Origin: Labilithrix sp.
GTDB taxonomy: Bacteria; Myxococcota_A; Polyangia; Polyangiales; Polyangiaceae
Assembly (NCBI GenBank): GCA_019637195.1
Contig: JAHBWA010000003.1
Location: 84,667 to 148,666 of the forward strand
Length of the DNA: 64,000 bases
Direction of reading: 5' to 3'
Shown: positions 1 to 9,696 of the stretch, in pieces
Layout of the letters: every line of letters begins with the position of its first letter
How positions within the stretch are numbered: position 1 is the stretch's first letter
Made by a program: the position numbers and the translations under genes
The notes under the pieces: generated by a model
What the model was told of the DNA's origin: nothing
Seen by the model: only the letters and a program-made list of their open reading frames with translations
Databases searched by the model: none

Positions 1-2
1 GG

Positions 3-809
3 CTTCGGAAGTACGTCGAGGAGACCGGCCCGTACTCGCTCGTCGTCGCCGATCCCGTGAGTCGTTTCTGCGGTCCGGACGCCGAGCGCGACAACGCAGC
101 AGGCACACGCTTCTGCCAGGGCCTCGAATCGCTCGTCGAGCCTTCGGGCGGAGCAACCATTCTCGGATGCCACCACGTGAACAAGACGAGCCGGGGCACT
201 GGGGCAACCGTGGACGCTTCGTCCTCTCGCGGGTCGAGCGCGATCACAGATGGGGTCCGATGGGTTTCGGCGATCTCCGTCGAGCACATCCCGGAAGCAG
301 TGATCGAGAGCGTGTTGACGTTCACCATCGCCAAGACGAACTACGCGAAGAAAGCGCCGCCCCTCGAACTCCGGTACACCGATGGTGGTGTGCTCGTTCC
401 GCTCGAAGATGGCGACCGTGAACTGGCGGAGCAAGCTCGGGACGAAGCCGATCCCCGAGCCCGTCGGGAGCGGAAGAGAGAGACAGCGAAGTCCAATCGA
501 CTCGCCGAGATCGATAATGTCGTCGTCGCGCTCGTGACGGCGCACCCCGGCATCGGAACGACCGACCTCCGGACGAACTTGAAGGCAAAGGCCGGGTGCA
601 GCACCGACCACGCCGACACGGCGGTCGCCCGGATGATCCTCGCTGGACGCGTCCGGCGAACCGAGGGCAAGAAGAAGGAGCACTTCATCGTCGAGGGCGT
701 GGAGCAAGCGCCCTCGGTCCGGCCGACCAGCCACGCGAACGGGAGCTACGGTACAGGCTTCATGGTCGACGAGTACGACGAGCACTTTGAGGGAATGTGC
801 CCACCGTAG
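3..809 (+). CDS. RepA-like AAA ATPase, 5' end outside window
   Basis: The reading frame is open from base 3, so the N-terminus and Walker A lie upstream of the window. What remains starts with a Walker B-like strand (SLVVADP), then SRFCGPDAERDNAAGTRF, a CHHVNK segment and an RGSSAITDGVRW segment. That order is typical of RepA/AAA_25 replicative helicase-like ATPases of plasmids and integrated elements. The last 100 residues look like a charged linker and a winged-helix-like domain (about 160 residues into the visible part). A GTG at 57 opens an internal frame but is unlikely to be the true start because the homologous sequence continues upstream. It heads a run of + strand genes with a primase and an integrase, so a role in element replication is inferred. 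Confidence 0.75.
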   Translation, partial: LRKYVEETGPYSLVVADPVSRFCGPDAERDNAAGTRFCQGLESLVEPSGGATILGCHHVNKTSRGTGATVDASSSRGSSAITDGVRWVSAISVEHIPEAVIESVLTFTIAKTNYAKKAPPLELRYTDGGVLVPLEDGDRELAEQARDEADPRARRERKRETAKSNRLAEIDNVVVALVTAHPGIGTTDLRTNLKAKAGCSTDHADTAVARMILAGRVRRTEGKKKEHFIVEGVEQAPSVRPTSHANGSYGTGFMVDEYDEHFEGMCPP

Positions 810-973
810 TGCGTCCCGAACGCCGGGACCCGTCGCGAAAACGTTCTCCGATCGCCATGCCCGTGCGATCCGGGTCCCCTTGTCCTGGCGGGCGTGGGAG
901 TCCCAACGAGAACAATGAGTCGGTTCCAGGCGGCGATTCTTGATCACCCCCGACGTTCGCATGTACCAGCGCG

Positions 974-1735
974 ATGGCCTCCGACCTCCTGCTCGTCGCC
1001 GTCCGCACGCTCGAACATTCGGAGGTGTCCGTCGCGATGAAGACGGTCGCGACGGAGGCCCTGCTCTCGGCCGCACAGAACGGGCTGCCGTTGCCGCCAC
1101 GTGCACCGTGGCTGATCTGGACGCTCTGGACGACGAATACATCGGCCTGCTCCTGGCGGCACGTGAGCGTCCTTGGCGATATCCCCGATGCGAGAGTCCG
1201 TGCCGGGGCGATGGCGATCCTCGAAGCGAAGGAAGTGGGTGAAGAGCTTCGGGACCTCGCCGTCAGGGTCCTTGTGGGCGTCGGTCACGCCGCTCAGGTG
1301 GAAGACCGCCTGATCATGACGATGGTCGAACGTGGCCATTCCGTCGAACGAGCGCAGGAGGCCGTCCGGCTTATCGAGGCCGTTCACGCGGCTCGTGGGA
1401 TCGCGGTCGAGATCCTTCGGATGGTCCGTGACCGTTGGGCGGCGACCCCCACGGCTGCGGTCCGAGAGGCGGCCATCGCCGTGACCGGACAGGTCACCGA
1501 GCCCGATATCGGCTTCATCGAGAGGATGCTCGCGGATCCCGACGCCGACGTTCGTGCGGCGATGGCCTTCGAGCTGGAGCGCGATCTCCCCGGTCGTGAA
1601 CTCGCTCTCGGTGTCGTTGAGGCTCGCCTCCGAGTCGAAGTCCACCCTCGCGTTCGAGCCGCTCTTCTTCGTGCTCAAGCTGCCCTGCTCGACGATATGC
1701 ACGACGACGGACTGCGCCGCCGTCGTCGTCGCTGA
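974..1735 (+). CDS. HEAT-repeat-like protein with internal double frameshift
   Basis: The protein is 253 residues as read. It is helical and Ala/Glu/Arg rich, with HEAT-like units, the clearest being EPDIGFIERMLADPDADVR near residues 176-194. Between about 1080 and 1165 the natural-looking protein is in the neighbouring frame (TVADLDALDDEYIGLLLAARER), while both flanks fit the annotated frame, which there reads an implausible Trp/Thr/Ser stretch. This implies two compensating indels, near 1080 and near 1165. The start ATG has no obvious ribosome site. The gene ends 9 bases before the primase start and is probably co-transcribed with it. Function is unknown; HEAT proteins usually bind proteins or DNA. 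Confidence 0.55.
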   Translation: MASDLLLVAVRTLEHSEVSVAMKTVATEALLSAAQNGLPLPPRAPWLIWTLWTTNTSACSWRHVSVLGDIPDARVRAGAMAILEAKEVGEELRDLAVRVLVGVGHAAQVEDRLIMTMVERGHSVERAQEAVRLIEAVHAARGIAVEILRMVRDRWAATPTAAVREAAIAVTGQVTEPDIGFIERMLADPDADVRAAMAFELERDLPGRELALGVVEARLRVEVHPRVRAALLRAQAALLDDMHDDGLRRRRRR

Positions 1736-1744
1736 CGTACGCCG

Positions 1745-4615
1745 ATGGCCCGCAGACACCAAGAAGAGATCGAGCGGCTTCGTCGTGAGGTGAGCGTCGA
1801 GCGTCTTGTCGAGGCTCGCGGCGTGAAGCTCCGTCGCGACGACGAAAAGCTCGTCGGGAGCTGTCCCTTCCACGACGAAGGCGAGCACGGGCTCGTGGTC
1901 GAGCCGAAGGGGAACACGTGGGCGTGCTCGGAGTGCAAGGTCACCGACGGCACGAACATCGAGTGGACGATGAAGGCCGAGAGCGTCTCCCGCCGTCATG
2001 CCATCGAACTTCTGCGCGGCGATCACCGCGGCACCGGAGGTAGCGGGAAGATCGTCAAGAACTCCAGCGTCCAGAAGCTCCCCGACGTGATCTCCGCGAC
2101 GGTGGACGATGCTCTGCTGATCGAACAGGTCGTCGCCTACTACGCCGACACGTTGAAGAGGACGCCCACGGCGATGGACTTCCTCGCGACGAACGGGATC
2201 ACCGGGGAAGCGGTCGAGCGGTTCCGAATCGGCGTGTCCGACCGCACCTTGGGCTACAGAGTTCCGAAGGGCAATCGGAAGACCGGAGCCGAGGTCCGTG
2301 GCCGCCTTCAGCGGCTCGGGCTGCTGCGGGAGACCGGCCACGAGAGCCTTCGCGGGTGCATCACGGTGCGTTTGTTCGACGAGGACAGAGCCGTCGTTTC
2401 CGTCTACGGACGACGCCTCGACGATCGCGCCGCCGACGTTTACGTGAACCCCAAGGGCCTCTTCAACATCGAGGCGTTGAACGGGGGCCGAGAGATCGTG
2501 ATCTGCTCGTCGGTTTTCGACGCCGTGATCATGTGGTGCAACGGCGTCCACGCCGTCACCGCCATCCACGAGGGCAACGTGGACGAGTTGGTGGTCGCGA
2601 TCGTGAGGTACGGCATCATCAAGGTGACGATCTGCTTCCCGCGAACCGACGAAGGCCAGAAGAGCACGGACCAGCTCGCGGGCGGGCTCTCGGGTGCAGA
2701 CGTCGAGGTGTTTCGGGCGCTCCTCCCCGTCGGGATGACGGTGCAGTCGTTCGTCACGTCGTCGCCATCGGAGGCTCTCTCCTCGCTGGTTCGGCAAGCC
2801 GAGTGGATCGGCGGGGCGAGGCCCGCCAGCCCCGTCACCTCGGCGATCGAGCCGCCGATGACCGCCACGGCGCCGACGAGCGCCACGACGGCGACCTCGG
2901 TCACCACCACGACGGCCCCAGCGATCACCACGACGCCGACGAACACCGGGGACATCATCTTGGACCTCGGGGACCGCCGGTGGCGGATCCGCGGGCTCGC
3001 CAGCAACCTCTCGTACGAGCGGCTTCGGGTTCACCTCTTCGTGTCGAGGGAGACGAAGGACGCCCGGACCTCCGGCTTCTACGTAGACACCATCGAGCTG
3101 TACTCGGCGAGGCAGCGAAACGCCTTCATCGAACAAGCGGCGGAAGAACTTGGGCTCGATCCCGAGATCGTGAAGCGTGACCTCGGGCACGTCCTTCTGC
3201 GGCTCGAAGCGCTTCAAGACGACCAGATCAGGGCGGCACTCCAGCCGAAGACCGAGGCACCCACGATGACGGACGCCGAACGGGCGGCGGCCATGGACCT
3301 CCTTCGAGATCCGAAGCTCATCGATCGCATCGTGGCAGACTTCGACCGCTGCGGCGTCGTCGGCGAGAACGACAACAAGCTCGTGGGCTACCTCGCCGCC
3401 ACGTCACGGAAGCTCCACCACCCGCTGGCCATCGTGGTGCAGTCGTCGTCGGGCTCGGGGAAGTCGTCCTTGATGCAGGCCGTCCTGGACTTCATCCCTG
3501 ACGAGGAACGGCGTTCGTTCTCCGCGCTCACGGGGCAGTCGATCTTCTACATGGGCGAGGCCGACATCGCCCACAAGGTCCTGTCGATCGCCGAAGAGGA
3601 AGGGGCCGCTCGGGCGAGCTATGCGCTGAAGGTGCTTCAGAGCGAGGGCGTGCTCACGATCGCCTCGACGGCGAAGGAAGCCGGGACGGGGCGGCTCGTG
3701 ACCCACGAGTACCGGGTGCAGGGGCCGGTGGCAATTTTCACGACGACAACGGCGATCGACGTGGATGAGGAACTGCTCTCGCGTTGCATCGTCCTCGCCG
3801 TGGACGAACGGCCCGAGCAGACCCGTGCGATCCACGAACGACAACGGCAAGCGCAAACCCTCGATGGCCTCTTCGCCCGTATGGACCGCGAGGCCGTGCT
3901 CCAGCTTCATCGGAACGCTCAGAGGCTCTTGCGCCCCCTCGCCGTCGTGAACTCCTTCGCCTCCGAGCTGGCTTTCCCCGACCATCGGGTGCGTGCTCGG
4001 CGCGATCATCGGAAGTACCTCGGCTTGATCGAGGCGATCACCCTGCTGCACCAGCACCAGCGGACCGTGAAGACGGTCGAGCGGAACGGCGTGGTGGTCG
4101 AGTACATCGAGGTCACGAAGGACGACCTCGCCGTGGCCGATCGGCTCATCGCTTCTGTGGTCTCCCGAGGGCTCGACGACTTGCCGTCGATGACGAAGAG
4201 GCTGCTCACGTTGCTCGACGTGATGGTTCGGGAGGCGGCGAGGAAGCAAGGGGTCGAACCCGCCGACATCCGCTTCACGAGGCGTGAGGTCCGAGAACGG
4301 CTCGGAGTCGGGAGTACGCAGGCGTGGATCCACCTCCGGCGGCTCATCGACGGCGAATACCTCATCGTCCACCCCTCTCGTCGTGGCCGTGGCGTCGTCT
4401 TTGAACTCGCCCTCGAACCTGCACGTACGACGATAGATTCGGGGATCGCGAGAGCATATTCGGGGGTGCCTTCGGGGGATGTTCGGCCCGTTGAAGAAGC
4501 CACGGCGCCCGAGAAAGCGGCTCCGAACCTGCATCGTTCGGTCTCGGCCCGATCGCACATTGGAGAGAAGCGGAGTGCTCCGCGTCGTACGTCAGCTGCG
4601 GACGGAGCCGGGTGA
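1745..4615 (+). CDS. CHC2 zinc-finger primase fused to P-loop ATPase
   Basis: This is a 956-residue protein. The N-terminus carries a CHC2-type zinc finger (C40-P-F-H43 ... C61-S-E-C64), as in DnaG-like primases. A TOPRIM-like region follows at about 235-345. Its usual catalytic Glu in the EG..DA motif is replaced (ICSSVFDA), and the acidic DxD region reads FPRTDEG, so primase activity may be altered. A low-complexity Thr/Ala linker spans about 375-400. The C-terminal half has a Walker A (SSSGSGKSS, about 565-573), a helicase-like ATPase core, and then a winged-helix-like tail. It overlaps the recombinase gene by 4 bases (GTGA). Together with the upstream RepA-like ATPase it suggests a self-replicating integrated element. 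The family assignment is firm for CHC2 and the P-loop and weaker for TOPRIM. Confidence 0.8.
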   Translation: MARRHQEEIERLRREVSVERLVEARGVKLRRDDEKLVGSCPFHDEGEHGLVVEPKGNTWACSECKVTDGTNIEWTMKAESVSRRHAIELLRGDHRGTGGSGKIVKNSSVQKLPDVISATVDDALLIEQVVAYYADTLKRTPTAMDFLATNGITGEAVERFRIGVSDRTLGYRVPKGNRKTGAEVRGRLQRLGLLRETGHESLRGCITVRLFDEDRAVVSVYGRRLDDRAADVYVNPKGLFNIEALNGGREIVICSSVFDAVIMWCNGVHAVTAIHEGNVDELVVAIVRYGIIKVTICFPRTDEGQKSTDQLAGGLSGADVEVFRALLPVGMTVQSFVTSSPSEALSSLVRQAEWIGGARPASPVTSAIEPPMTATAPTSATTATSVTTTTAPAITTTPTNTGDIILDLGDRRWRIRGLASNLSYERLRVHLFVSRETKDARTSGFYVDTIELYSARQRNAFIEQAAEELGLDPEIVKRDLGHVLLRLEALQDDQIRAALQPKTEAPTMTDAERAAAMDLLRDPKLIDRIVADFDRCGVVGENDNKLVGYLAATSRKLHHPLAIVVQSSSGSGKSSLMQAVLDFIPDEERRSFSALTGQSIFYMGEADIAHKVLSIAEEEGAARASYALKVLQSEGVLTIASTAKEAGTGRLVTHEYRVQGPVAIFTTTTAIDVDEELLSRCIVLAVDERPEQTRAIHERQRQAQTLDGLFARMDREAVLQLHRNAQRLLRPLAVVNSFASELAFPDHRVRARRDHRKYLGLIEAITLLHQHQRTVKTVERNGVVVEYIEVTKDDLAVADRLIASVVSRGLDDLPSMTKRLLTLLDVMVREAARKQGVEPADIRFTRREVRERLGVGSTQAWIHLRRLIDGEYLIVHPSRRGRGVVFELALEPARTTIDSGIARAYSGVPSGDVRPVEEATAPEKAAPNLHRSVSARSHIGEKRSAPRRTSAADGAG

Positions 4616-5682
4616 TGGCGCGGGTAAAGAAGCCCCAGGCGAAGCCGCTCCCCGGCGATCCGAACGACCCCAACGGGATGCACGTCTGGACGCAGCGGTT
4701 CCTCAAGGCGTTGCTCGTGAAGGGGAACTCGCCGCAGACCGTGGACACCCGACGCCTTCGTCTCGGCGCCTTCATCGAGTGGTGCTCGACCCGATCCATC
4801 ACGATGCCGATGCAGGTGACGAAGCCCGTGATCGAGGCGTACCAGCGGCACCTGTTCCATCGTCGATTGCCGAACGGGAAGCCGCTTTCGTTCGGGACGC
4901 AACACGGGAGCTTGGTGGCCGTGAAGAGGCTCTTCCAGTGGCTCACTCGGTCGAACGTGCTCCTCTACAACCCGGCCTCGGAGATCGAGCTTCCCCGGCT
5001 TGGCCGCCGCCTCCCTCGGCATGTGCTCACCGCCGCAGAGGTCGAGTCGGTGCTCGCCGTGCCCGACGTGAAGGATCCTCTCGGTCTTCGGGATCGGGCG
5101 ATCCTGGAGGTGCTCTACTCGACCGGGGTGCGCCGGAGCGAACTCGTGAAGCTCCATGTGTTCGACGTGGACGTGGAGCGAGGGACGATCCTCGTCCGTG
5201 AAGGGAAGCGCTCGAACGATCGTGTGGTTCCGATCGGCGAACGGGCTCTCACCTGGATCGAGAAGTACCAGCGGGAAGTCCGAGAGCAGCTCCTCACGGA
5301 CGCGAACAACACCGTCCTCTTCGTGTCGAAGCTCGGGGACGGCCTCACGCCCGGCCACCTGACGATGATCGTGAGGAGGCACGTGAAGGCGGCGAACATC
5401 GGCAAGACCGGCTCGTGCCACTTGTTCCGGCATGCGATGGCGACGCTGATGCTCGAAGGTGGCGCCGACGTGCGGATGGTCCAGGCCATGCTCGGCCACG
5501 CCTCGTTGAACACGACGGCCCTCTACACGCACGTTGCCATCCGGGCCTTGAAGGAGGTCCACGACCGGACCCACCCCGGAGCCCGGCTCGGGAAGCCGGA
5601 GGCGAAGACGACGACGCCCACGCCGGAGGCGGAGGCCCTCTTGGCGAAGCTCGCCGCAGAGGCCGATGCCGATCACGAGTGA
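4612..5682 (+). CDS. Tyrosine recombinase / integrase (XerC/D-like)
   Basis: This 356-residue tyrosine recombinase has an N-terminal SAM-like DNA-binding domain (about 20-130) and a C-terminal catalytic domain. The full catalytic set is readable: R174 in GVRRSEL, K199 in EGKRSND, H270-LF-R273, H296 in GHASL and nucleophile Y305 in LYTHV. It starts with GTG overlapping the primase stop (GTGA); an ATG one codon later is equally possible. Tight coupling to the primase argues that it is the integrase of the same element rather than chromosomal XerC/D. A short Thr/Pro/Ala tail follows the catalytic core. No att site could be identified downstream. Confidence 0.92.
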   Translation: MMARVKKPQAKPLPGDPNDPNGMHVWTQRFLKALLVKGNSPQTVDTRRLRLGAFIEWCSTRSITMPMQVTKPVIEAYQRHLFHRRLPNGKPLSFGTQHGSLVAVKRLFQWLTRSNVLLYNPASEIELPRLGRRLPRHVLTAAEVESVLAVPDVKDPLGLRDRAILEVLYSTGVRRSELVKLHVFDVDVERGTILVREGKRSNDRVVPIGERALTWIEKYQREVREQLLTDANNTVLFVSKLGDGLTPGHLTMIVRRHVKAANIGKTGSCHLFRHAMATLMLEGGADVRMVQAMLGHASLNTTALYTHVAIRALKEVHDRTHPGARLGKPEAKTTTPTPEAEALLAKLAAEADADHE

Positions 5683-5712
5683 CGGGGCCGCCGGGAGCGG
5701 TACGATCGCCTC

Positions 5713-6684
5713 ATGCTCTCGGGGGTCACGTTGCTGTCGTCAGTGATGACGCCCTCGACTTCCGAGTTGAACATCACCTTGGCCGGGAAACCGCACCGGG
5801 GATTTCGTCCTCGAAGGATCGACATCCACCGGGGTCGATCACGTCGAAGGCCCCGTTCGTACCGGGCCTTTCGGCCCCCAACGTACGAAGCCACGTCCAA
5901 CACGTCAGATCAGCAGAACCGGCTGGTGCGGATGCTCGCGGGCACGCACGAGTCGGTGTACGAGTACGATGGCGAGTCGCGGCGCGTTCGCGTCAAGGAG
6001 CTGACGAGCAGCGTCGAGACGAAGAACGAGACGTTCGTGTGGTGCGGTGATAGGATTTGTCAGAAGCGGGCGTCGAACGGCTCGACGGTGCTGCGAACCT
6101 ACTTCGGGGAGGGCTTCGAGGAGAGCGGTACGACGGACTACTTCTACACGCGGGACCATCTCGGGAGCGTGAGGGAGGTCGTGGGGAGCGACGGGACGAC
6201 CGTGGCGTCGAGGCTGTCCTATGATCCGTGGGGGAAGATCACGGAGACCGGATTATCGCTGACCAACTTCGCCTTCACGGGCCACCATTTCGACCTGCCG
6301 ACGGGGCTCAGCCTCACGTGGTACCGGGGGTACGACCCGAACTTCGGGCGGTGGCTCAGTAAGGACCCGCTGGGGTTGCAGGGTGGACTGAATCTGTACG
6401 GCTACGTGAACAACGATCCGATCGACCTGATGGATCCATATGGGCTTCAGCCGTACCGCCAGCCGAGCGATCCGAGGCCCCCCCTTCCAATCCCAGTCGT
6501 GCCATGCACGTGGTTGACGAAGGGAAGTTTTGCACGCAATACATGCTGTCAGCTTGCTTGCCAGCAAGTATTCCCGATTTACGGCCAGCAACAGATCGAT
6601 TGCGTCTCGAAATGCAAAGACGATCCTCCTCCTCAGCCAGATCCTGCTCCCAGTCCGGCCCCGCTGCCTAAGTGTCTCAAATGA
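5713..6684 (+). pseudogene. RHS core 3' fragment with Cys-rich tip (tip 1)
   Basis: The frame is open from 5713, but RHS sequence begins abruptly at about 5911 (QQNRLVRMLAGTHESVYEYDG); the 66 residues before that are not RHS-like. The rest shows the standard RHS-associated core end: YTRDHLGSVREV, AFTGHHFDLPTGL, WYRGYDPNFGRWLSKDPLGL and YGYVNNDPIDLMDPYGL. A roughly 80-residue variable tip follows that is rich in Cys and Pro and ends in CLK. The core is nearly identical to the second rhs copy at 8796-9330, while the tip is unrelated. This is an orphan rhs tip with no N-terminal shell or export region, so it is probably not secreted on its own. It overlaps the next gene by ATGA, as toxin/immunity pairs often do. 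Toxin activity is not recognisable. Confidence 0.8.
5847..5871 (+). terminator. Possible stem-loop terminator after integrase
   Basis: A 7-bp inverted repeat (AAGGCCC / GGGCCTT) with a 10-base loop is followed by TTTCGG. It lies about 165 bases after the integrase stop and before the rhs fragment. The T tract is short, so this is only a candidate; it may also mark the end of the integrated element. Confidence 0.3.
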
Positions 6685-7016
6685 GCTCCAACGATTATGA
6701 AGTTCACGGCGCAGTCTTCTCCGAACACATTCGTCTCTACAGGGAGGACCTTCGAGCCTCCGCCGGAAGCGCAGCGGCACGGCTTGCGGACGCCCGAGAG
6801 GCGTGGACCCAAGTTTGTTGCACCACGCCGAGCGGCGAGCCCCGTCTAAGCGAAGATTTCTATCTCTTCTACGCTTTCATGGTCGCAGTCGATGTGGGAC
6901 GTTCGGACGAAGCAGAAAGGCTTTATGATCTTATGTCTTCGGAGATCCGAGAGCGCATTGACTTGATTGAGGATAAGAATCCGGGTCAAGCCAAAATTTG
7001 GTTAAACGAGCGCTGA
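6681..7016 (+). CDS. Putative RHS tip-1 partner (immunity-like) protein
   Basis: This is a 111-residue acidic helical protein. The ATG at 6681 overlaps the rhs stop (ATGA), which favours it over the in-frame GTG at 6672. It has no signal peptide or membrane segment. It is clearly related to the protein at 10624-11214: REAWTQVC aligns with EAIWRRLC, and DEAERLYDLMSSEIRERIDL with VEAKRVYDEMSPESQHRIDL. Position right behind a variable RHS tip is the classic place of an immunity protein, but binding to the tip is inferred only. Its DNA is more A+T rich than the surrounding genome. Confidence 0.6.
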   Translation: MSSNDYEVHGAVFSEHIRLYREDLRASAGSAAARLADAREAWTQVCCTTPSGEPRLSEDFYLFYAFMVAVDVGRSDEAERLYDLMSSEIRERIDLIEDKNPGQAKIWLNER

Positions 7017-7095
7017 CGAGGCTGAGAGATCCCCTCATTCGGGACGGGAAATCTGATCGCGCCCCACGCGGCCCTGAGGGGAATGATGTTCGGCA

Positions 7096-7338
7096 GGAAC
7101 TTCGCACGACCGAGTCGCGCTGCGCGCTCGCGCGTATTCAGGCGTGGTGTCTGAATGTGGTGTGCACGCCCGGCAGCGGACTGGCACGGGCGATCGACTA
7201 CATGTCGAAGCGCTGGTCACGGGCGACGCTCTTCCTCGAGCACGAGCACCCGGCAGTCCCGCTCGACAACAACGCCGCCGAGCGCGTGATCCGCGGCGTG
7301 GTCCTCGGCCGCAAGTATCACTACGCATCGGCGTATCC
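7096..7338 (+). pseudogene. IS66 TnpC C-terminal remnant
   Basis: Frame 2 reads IQAWCLNVVCTPGSGLARAIDYMSKRWSRATLF, then PLDNNAAERVIRGVVLGRKYHY. This is the conserved C-terminal part of IS66 transposases around the last catalytic acidic residue (NNAAER). The upstream 300 or more residues are absent and no start is present, so the copy is dead. It is a different IS66 subtype from the two complete copies nearby. Confidence 0.8.
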
Positions 7339-7837
7339 GTCCGGGGCAGGACGTAAACCGCAGATCCGGGGCGTGCGGCGGTCGATTCGCCGTCGAAAGG
7401 CGGTGACTGCTCGGTATCCCATCGGGCAACGGCCTCCCGTGAGGTCTTCGCAGGCGACCGAGATGCCGCTATCCGCGAGGGATGGCGGAGTCGCGAGCGT
7501 GGAGGCGTTGGACCGAGGTGTCGGTGCCAGCCGGCAGACGCTCGGATCTGACGAACTCGTCTCATGATCAATCCTCTTCGTCGATGACGTCGCAGCCGTC
7601 GGCGGGGTAGATCGCGCGCTGGAGAAGGTGAAGGCCCGGGTGGTGGCGGCGAACGCGCAGCAACGCGCTCGCCGACGGACAGCCTGTCGTCAGTCGACGC
7701 GCCCGTCCCGCCGCTCCGTGAGAAGCGGCGATCTTTCTTTGGACGGTCGGTTCGGGCGGTGCGCGGGGTGCAGCCTCGTGATCGTGTTCTGCGAGGTCTG
7801 TTCGTCCGTTCACGCCCGGTGCATGGCGTGCGCGGGC
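7339..7837. other. Gene-free junction with copy of an IS66 left end
   Basis: No convincing gene was found here. Bases 7414 to about 7520 match, with scattered substitutions, the left end of the element at 13850 (GTATCCCATCGGGCA onward) including the start of its tnpA (ATGGCGGAGTCGCG). This is therefore a cut-off IS66 left end. Just before it, 7401-7413 (CGGTGACTGCTCG) recurs exactly at 11261-11273. From about 7530 to 7837 I see no recognisable structure before rhs sequence starts. Confidence 0.6.
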
Positions 7838-9677
7838 ACGACGACGTTCACGTATCACCCGCACGGGGTCAGCACGCTCGGAGCCGGTCAGGTCGCGCTG
7901 GTGAACGGGCCGCTATCGAACGACACGCTGAAGCATACGTACGACGCGCTGGGTCGGCTGAAGAAGCTGGAGATCGTGGATGACGCGACGCAGTCGGTCG
8001 CGAGCTACGCGGAGGAATACACGTTCGACGCTCGCGGGCGGGTGACGGCGGTGGCGAACAACCTCGGCAGTACGTCGTACGCGTTCGTGGGTCAATCGGG
8101 CCGCACGTCGACGGTGGACTACCCGAACGGGATGCAGACGCTCTACGATTACTACGGCGTGACCGGGGATCTTCTCCTGAAGCAGATCAAGAATCTGTCG
8201 GCGGGCCCGAGCCCGAGCGTGATCTCGCAGTTCGACTACACGTACCGCCCGGATCGGTCGGTGGAGACGTGGACGGTAGAGCAGGGAAGCGGAGCGACGA
8301 CGTGGTCCTTCGGGTACGACGCGTCGCGCCAGCTGACGGCGGCGACGCTCCGGGACGGAAGCCAAAACGTGCTGGAGTCGCACTCGTATGGGTATGACAA
8401 GGCCGGGAACCGAATCCAGGTGGGGACGGGAACGGCTTCGCCGCGGAACTACGCGACGAACAACCTGAACCAGCTCGTGTCGGAACGGGACCACGGGCGG
8501 ACGACGTTCGGGGGCTTCGTGGACGAGCCCGCGAAGGTGAAGGTGAACGGGAGGCCTGCGAAGGTGCTGTCGACGGACGGCGGCGCGCCCTACCGCTTCG
8601 AGGCGCTGGTGGACCTCGACGCTGGCGCGAACACCGTGGTGGTCGAGGCGCGCGACGGCAACGACAACGTCGCGACCAAGAACTACACGGTCACGACGAC
8701 GGGGACGTCGAAGACGTACGAGTACGACGCGACGGGCAACCTGCGGTACGAGAAGCTGCCAGGGGGCAGCGTGGTGAGGGAGTACCGCTGGGACCAGCAG
8801 AACCGGCTGGTGCGGATGCTCGAAGGCACGCACGAGTCTGTGTACGAGTACGACGGCCTGTCGCGGCGGTGGCGGATAACTGAGAAGGAGAACGGGACCC
8901 AGACGAAGCAGGAGGCGTTCGTCTGGTGCGACGGTCGCATATGCCAAAAGCGGAGCGGGGCCTCTGTGACAAGGAACTACTTTTCAACAAGGCTTCGAGG
9001 AGGGCACGACGGACTACGTTTACACGCGGGACCACCTTGGAGGCATCCGTGAGGTGGCGGCGAGCGATGGGACGACGGTGGCATCCCGAGTCACCTACGC
9101 ACCTTGGGGCAAGGTCGCCGAAACAGGTTCAGGCGCTCGGAGCGACTTCGGATTCACGGGGCACTACTTCGATCGGTCCACCGACCTCAGCCTCACATTG
9201 TATCGAGGCTACGACACCAACTCCGGACGCTGGTTGAGCAAGGACCCGATTGGGCTACTCGGCGGACCCAATCTGTACGCCTACGCGAACAATGATCCGA
9301 CCAACTATACTGACCCGTACGGCCTCGACGTGTACGACTGTACCGTTACATTCGCGGGCGTATTGCCCCACTATTATTCATGTGTTGTGACGCAAGGTCA
9401 CGAGTATTGCTACGGTCACGGTCAAACGTCAGTCGACCACTACGATCCGGACCGCTGTACCCGAGTCTCAAGGGACCCCTGCATGGACTCGTGCATGGAG
9501 CAAGAGATGGGACAGGCTGGGATGAAGGCTGACTATAGCTTCTTCTCCAATAACTGCGGCCAGAAGCGCGGGGATATGAAAGACAAGTGCAAGAAACAAT
9601 GTGGCCACCAAGAACCGGAACCATCCTATCCGCCGATTCCCCCGCGATGGTTTCCATGGTGGTTCAGCCTCTTCTGA
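7838..9677 (+). pseudogene. RHS 3' fragment with frameshift and tip 2
   Basis: RHS/YD-repeat sequence starts abruptly at about 7838 (TFTYHPHGVSTLGAG) inside a frame that opens at 7628, so most of a normal rhs gene is missing at the 5' side. YD repeats continue to about 8470. An inserted Ig/glucodextranase-like module follows (PAKVKVNGRPAKVL ... DAGANTVVVEARDGN, about 8515-8700), then the core end. At about 8985-8990 one extra base shifts the frame; adding a +1 shift restores NYFSQGFEEGTTDYVYTRDHLGG. The tail after DPYGLDVYDC is a Cys-rich tip of about 120 residues with DPCMDSCMEQEMGQAG and SFFSNNC segments and an aromatic Pro/Trp end. As it stands the gene cannot make a continuous protein. 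Confidence 0.8.
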
Positions 9678-9696
9678 ACAGACGGCAAGGAGAGTT

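Noticed and set aside
944..3217. 757-residue minus-strand frame opposite the primase and HEAT-like genes
   Set aside because: Arg/Gly/Asp-rich with no domain; it is the antisense shadow of clear + strand genes, common in high-GC DNA.
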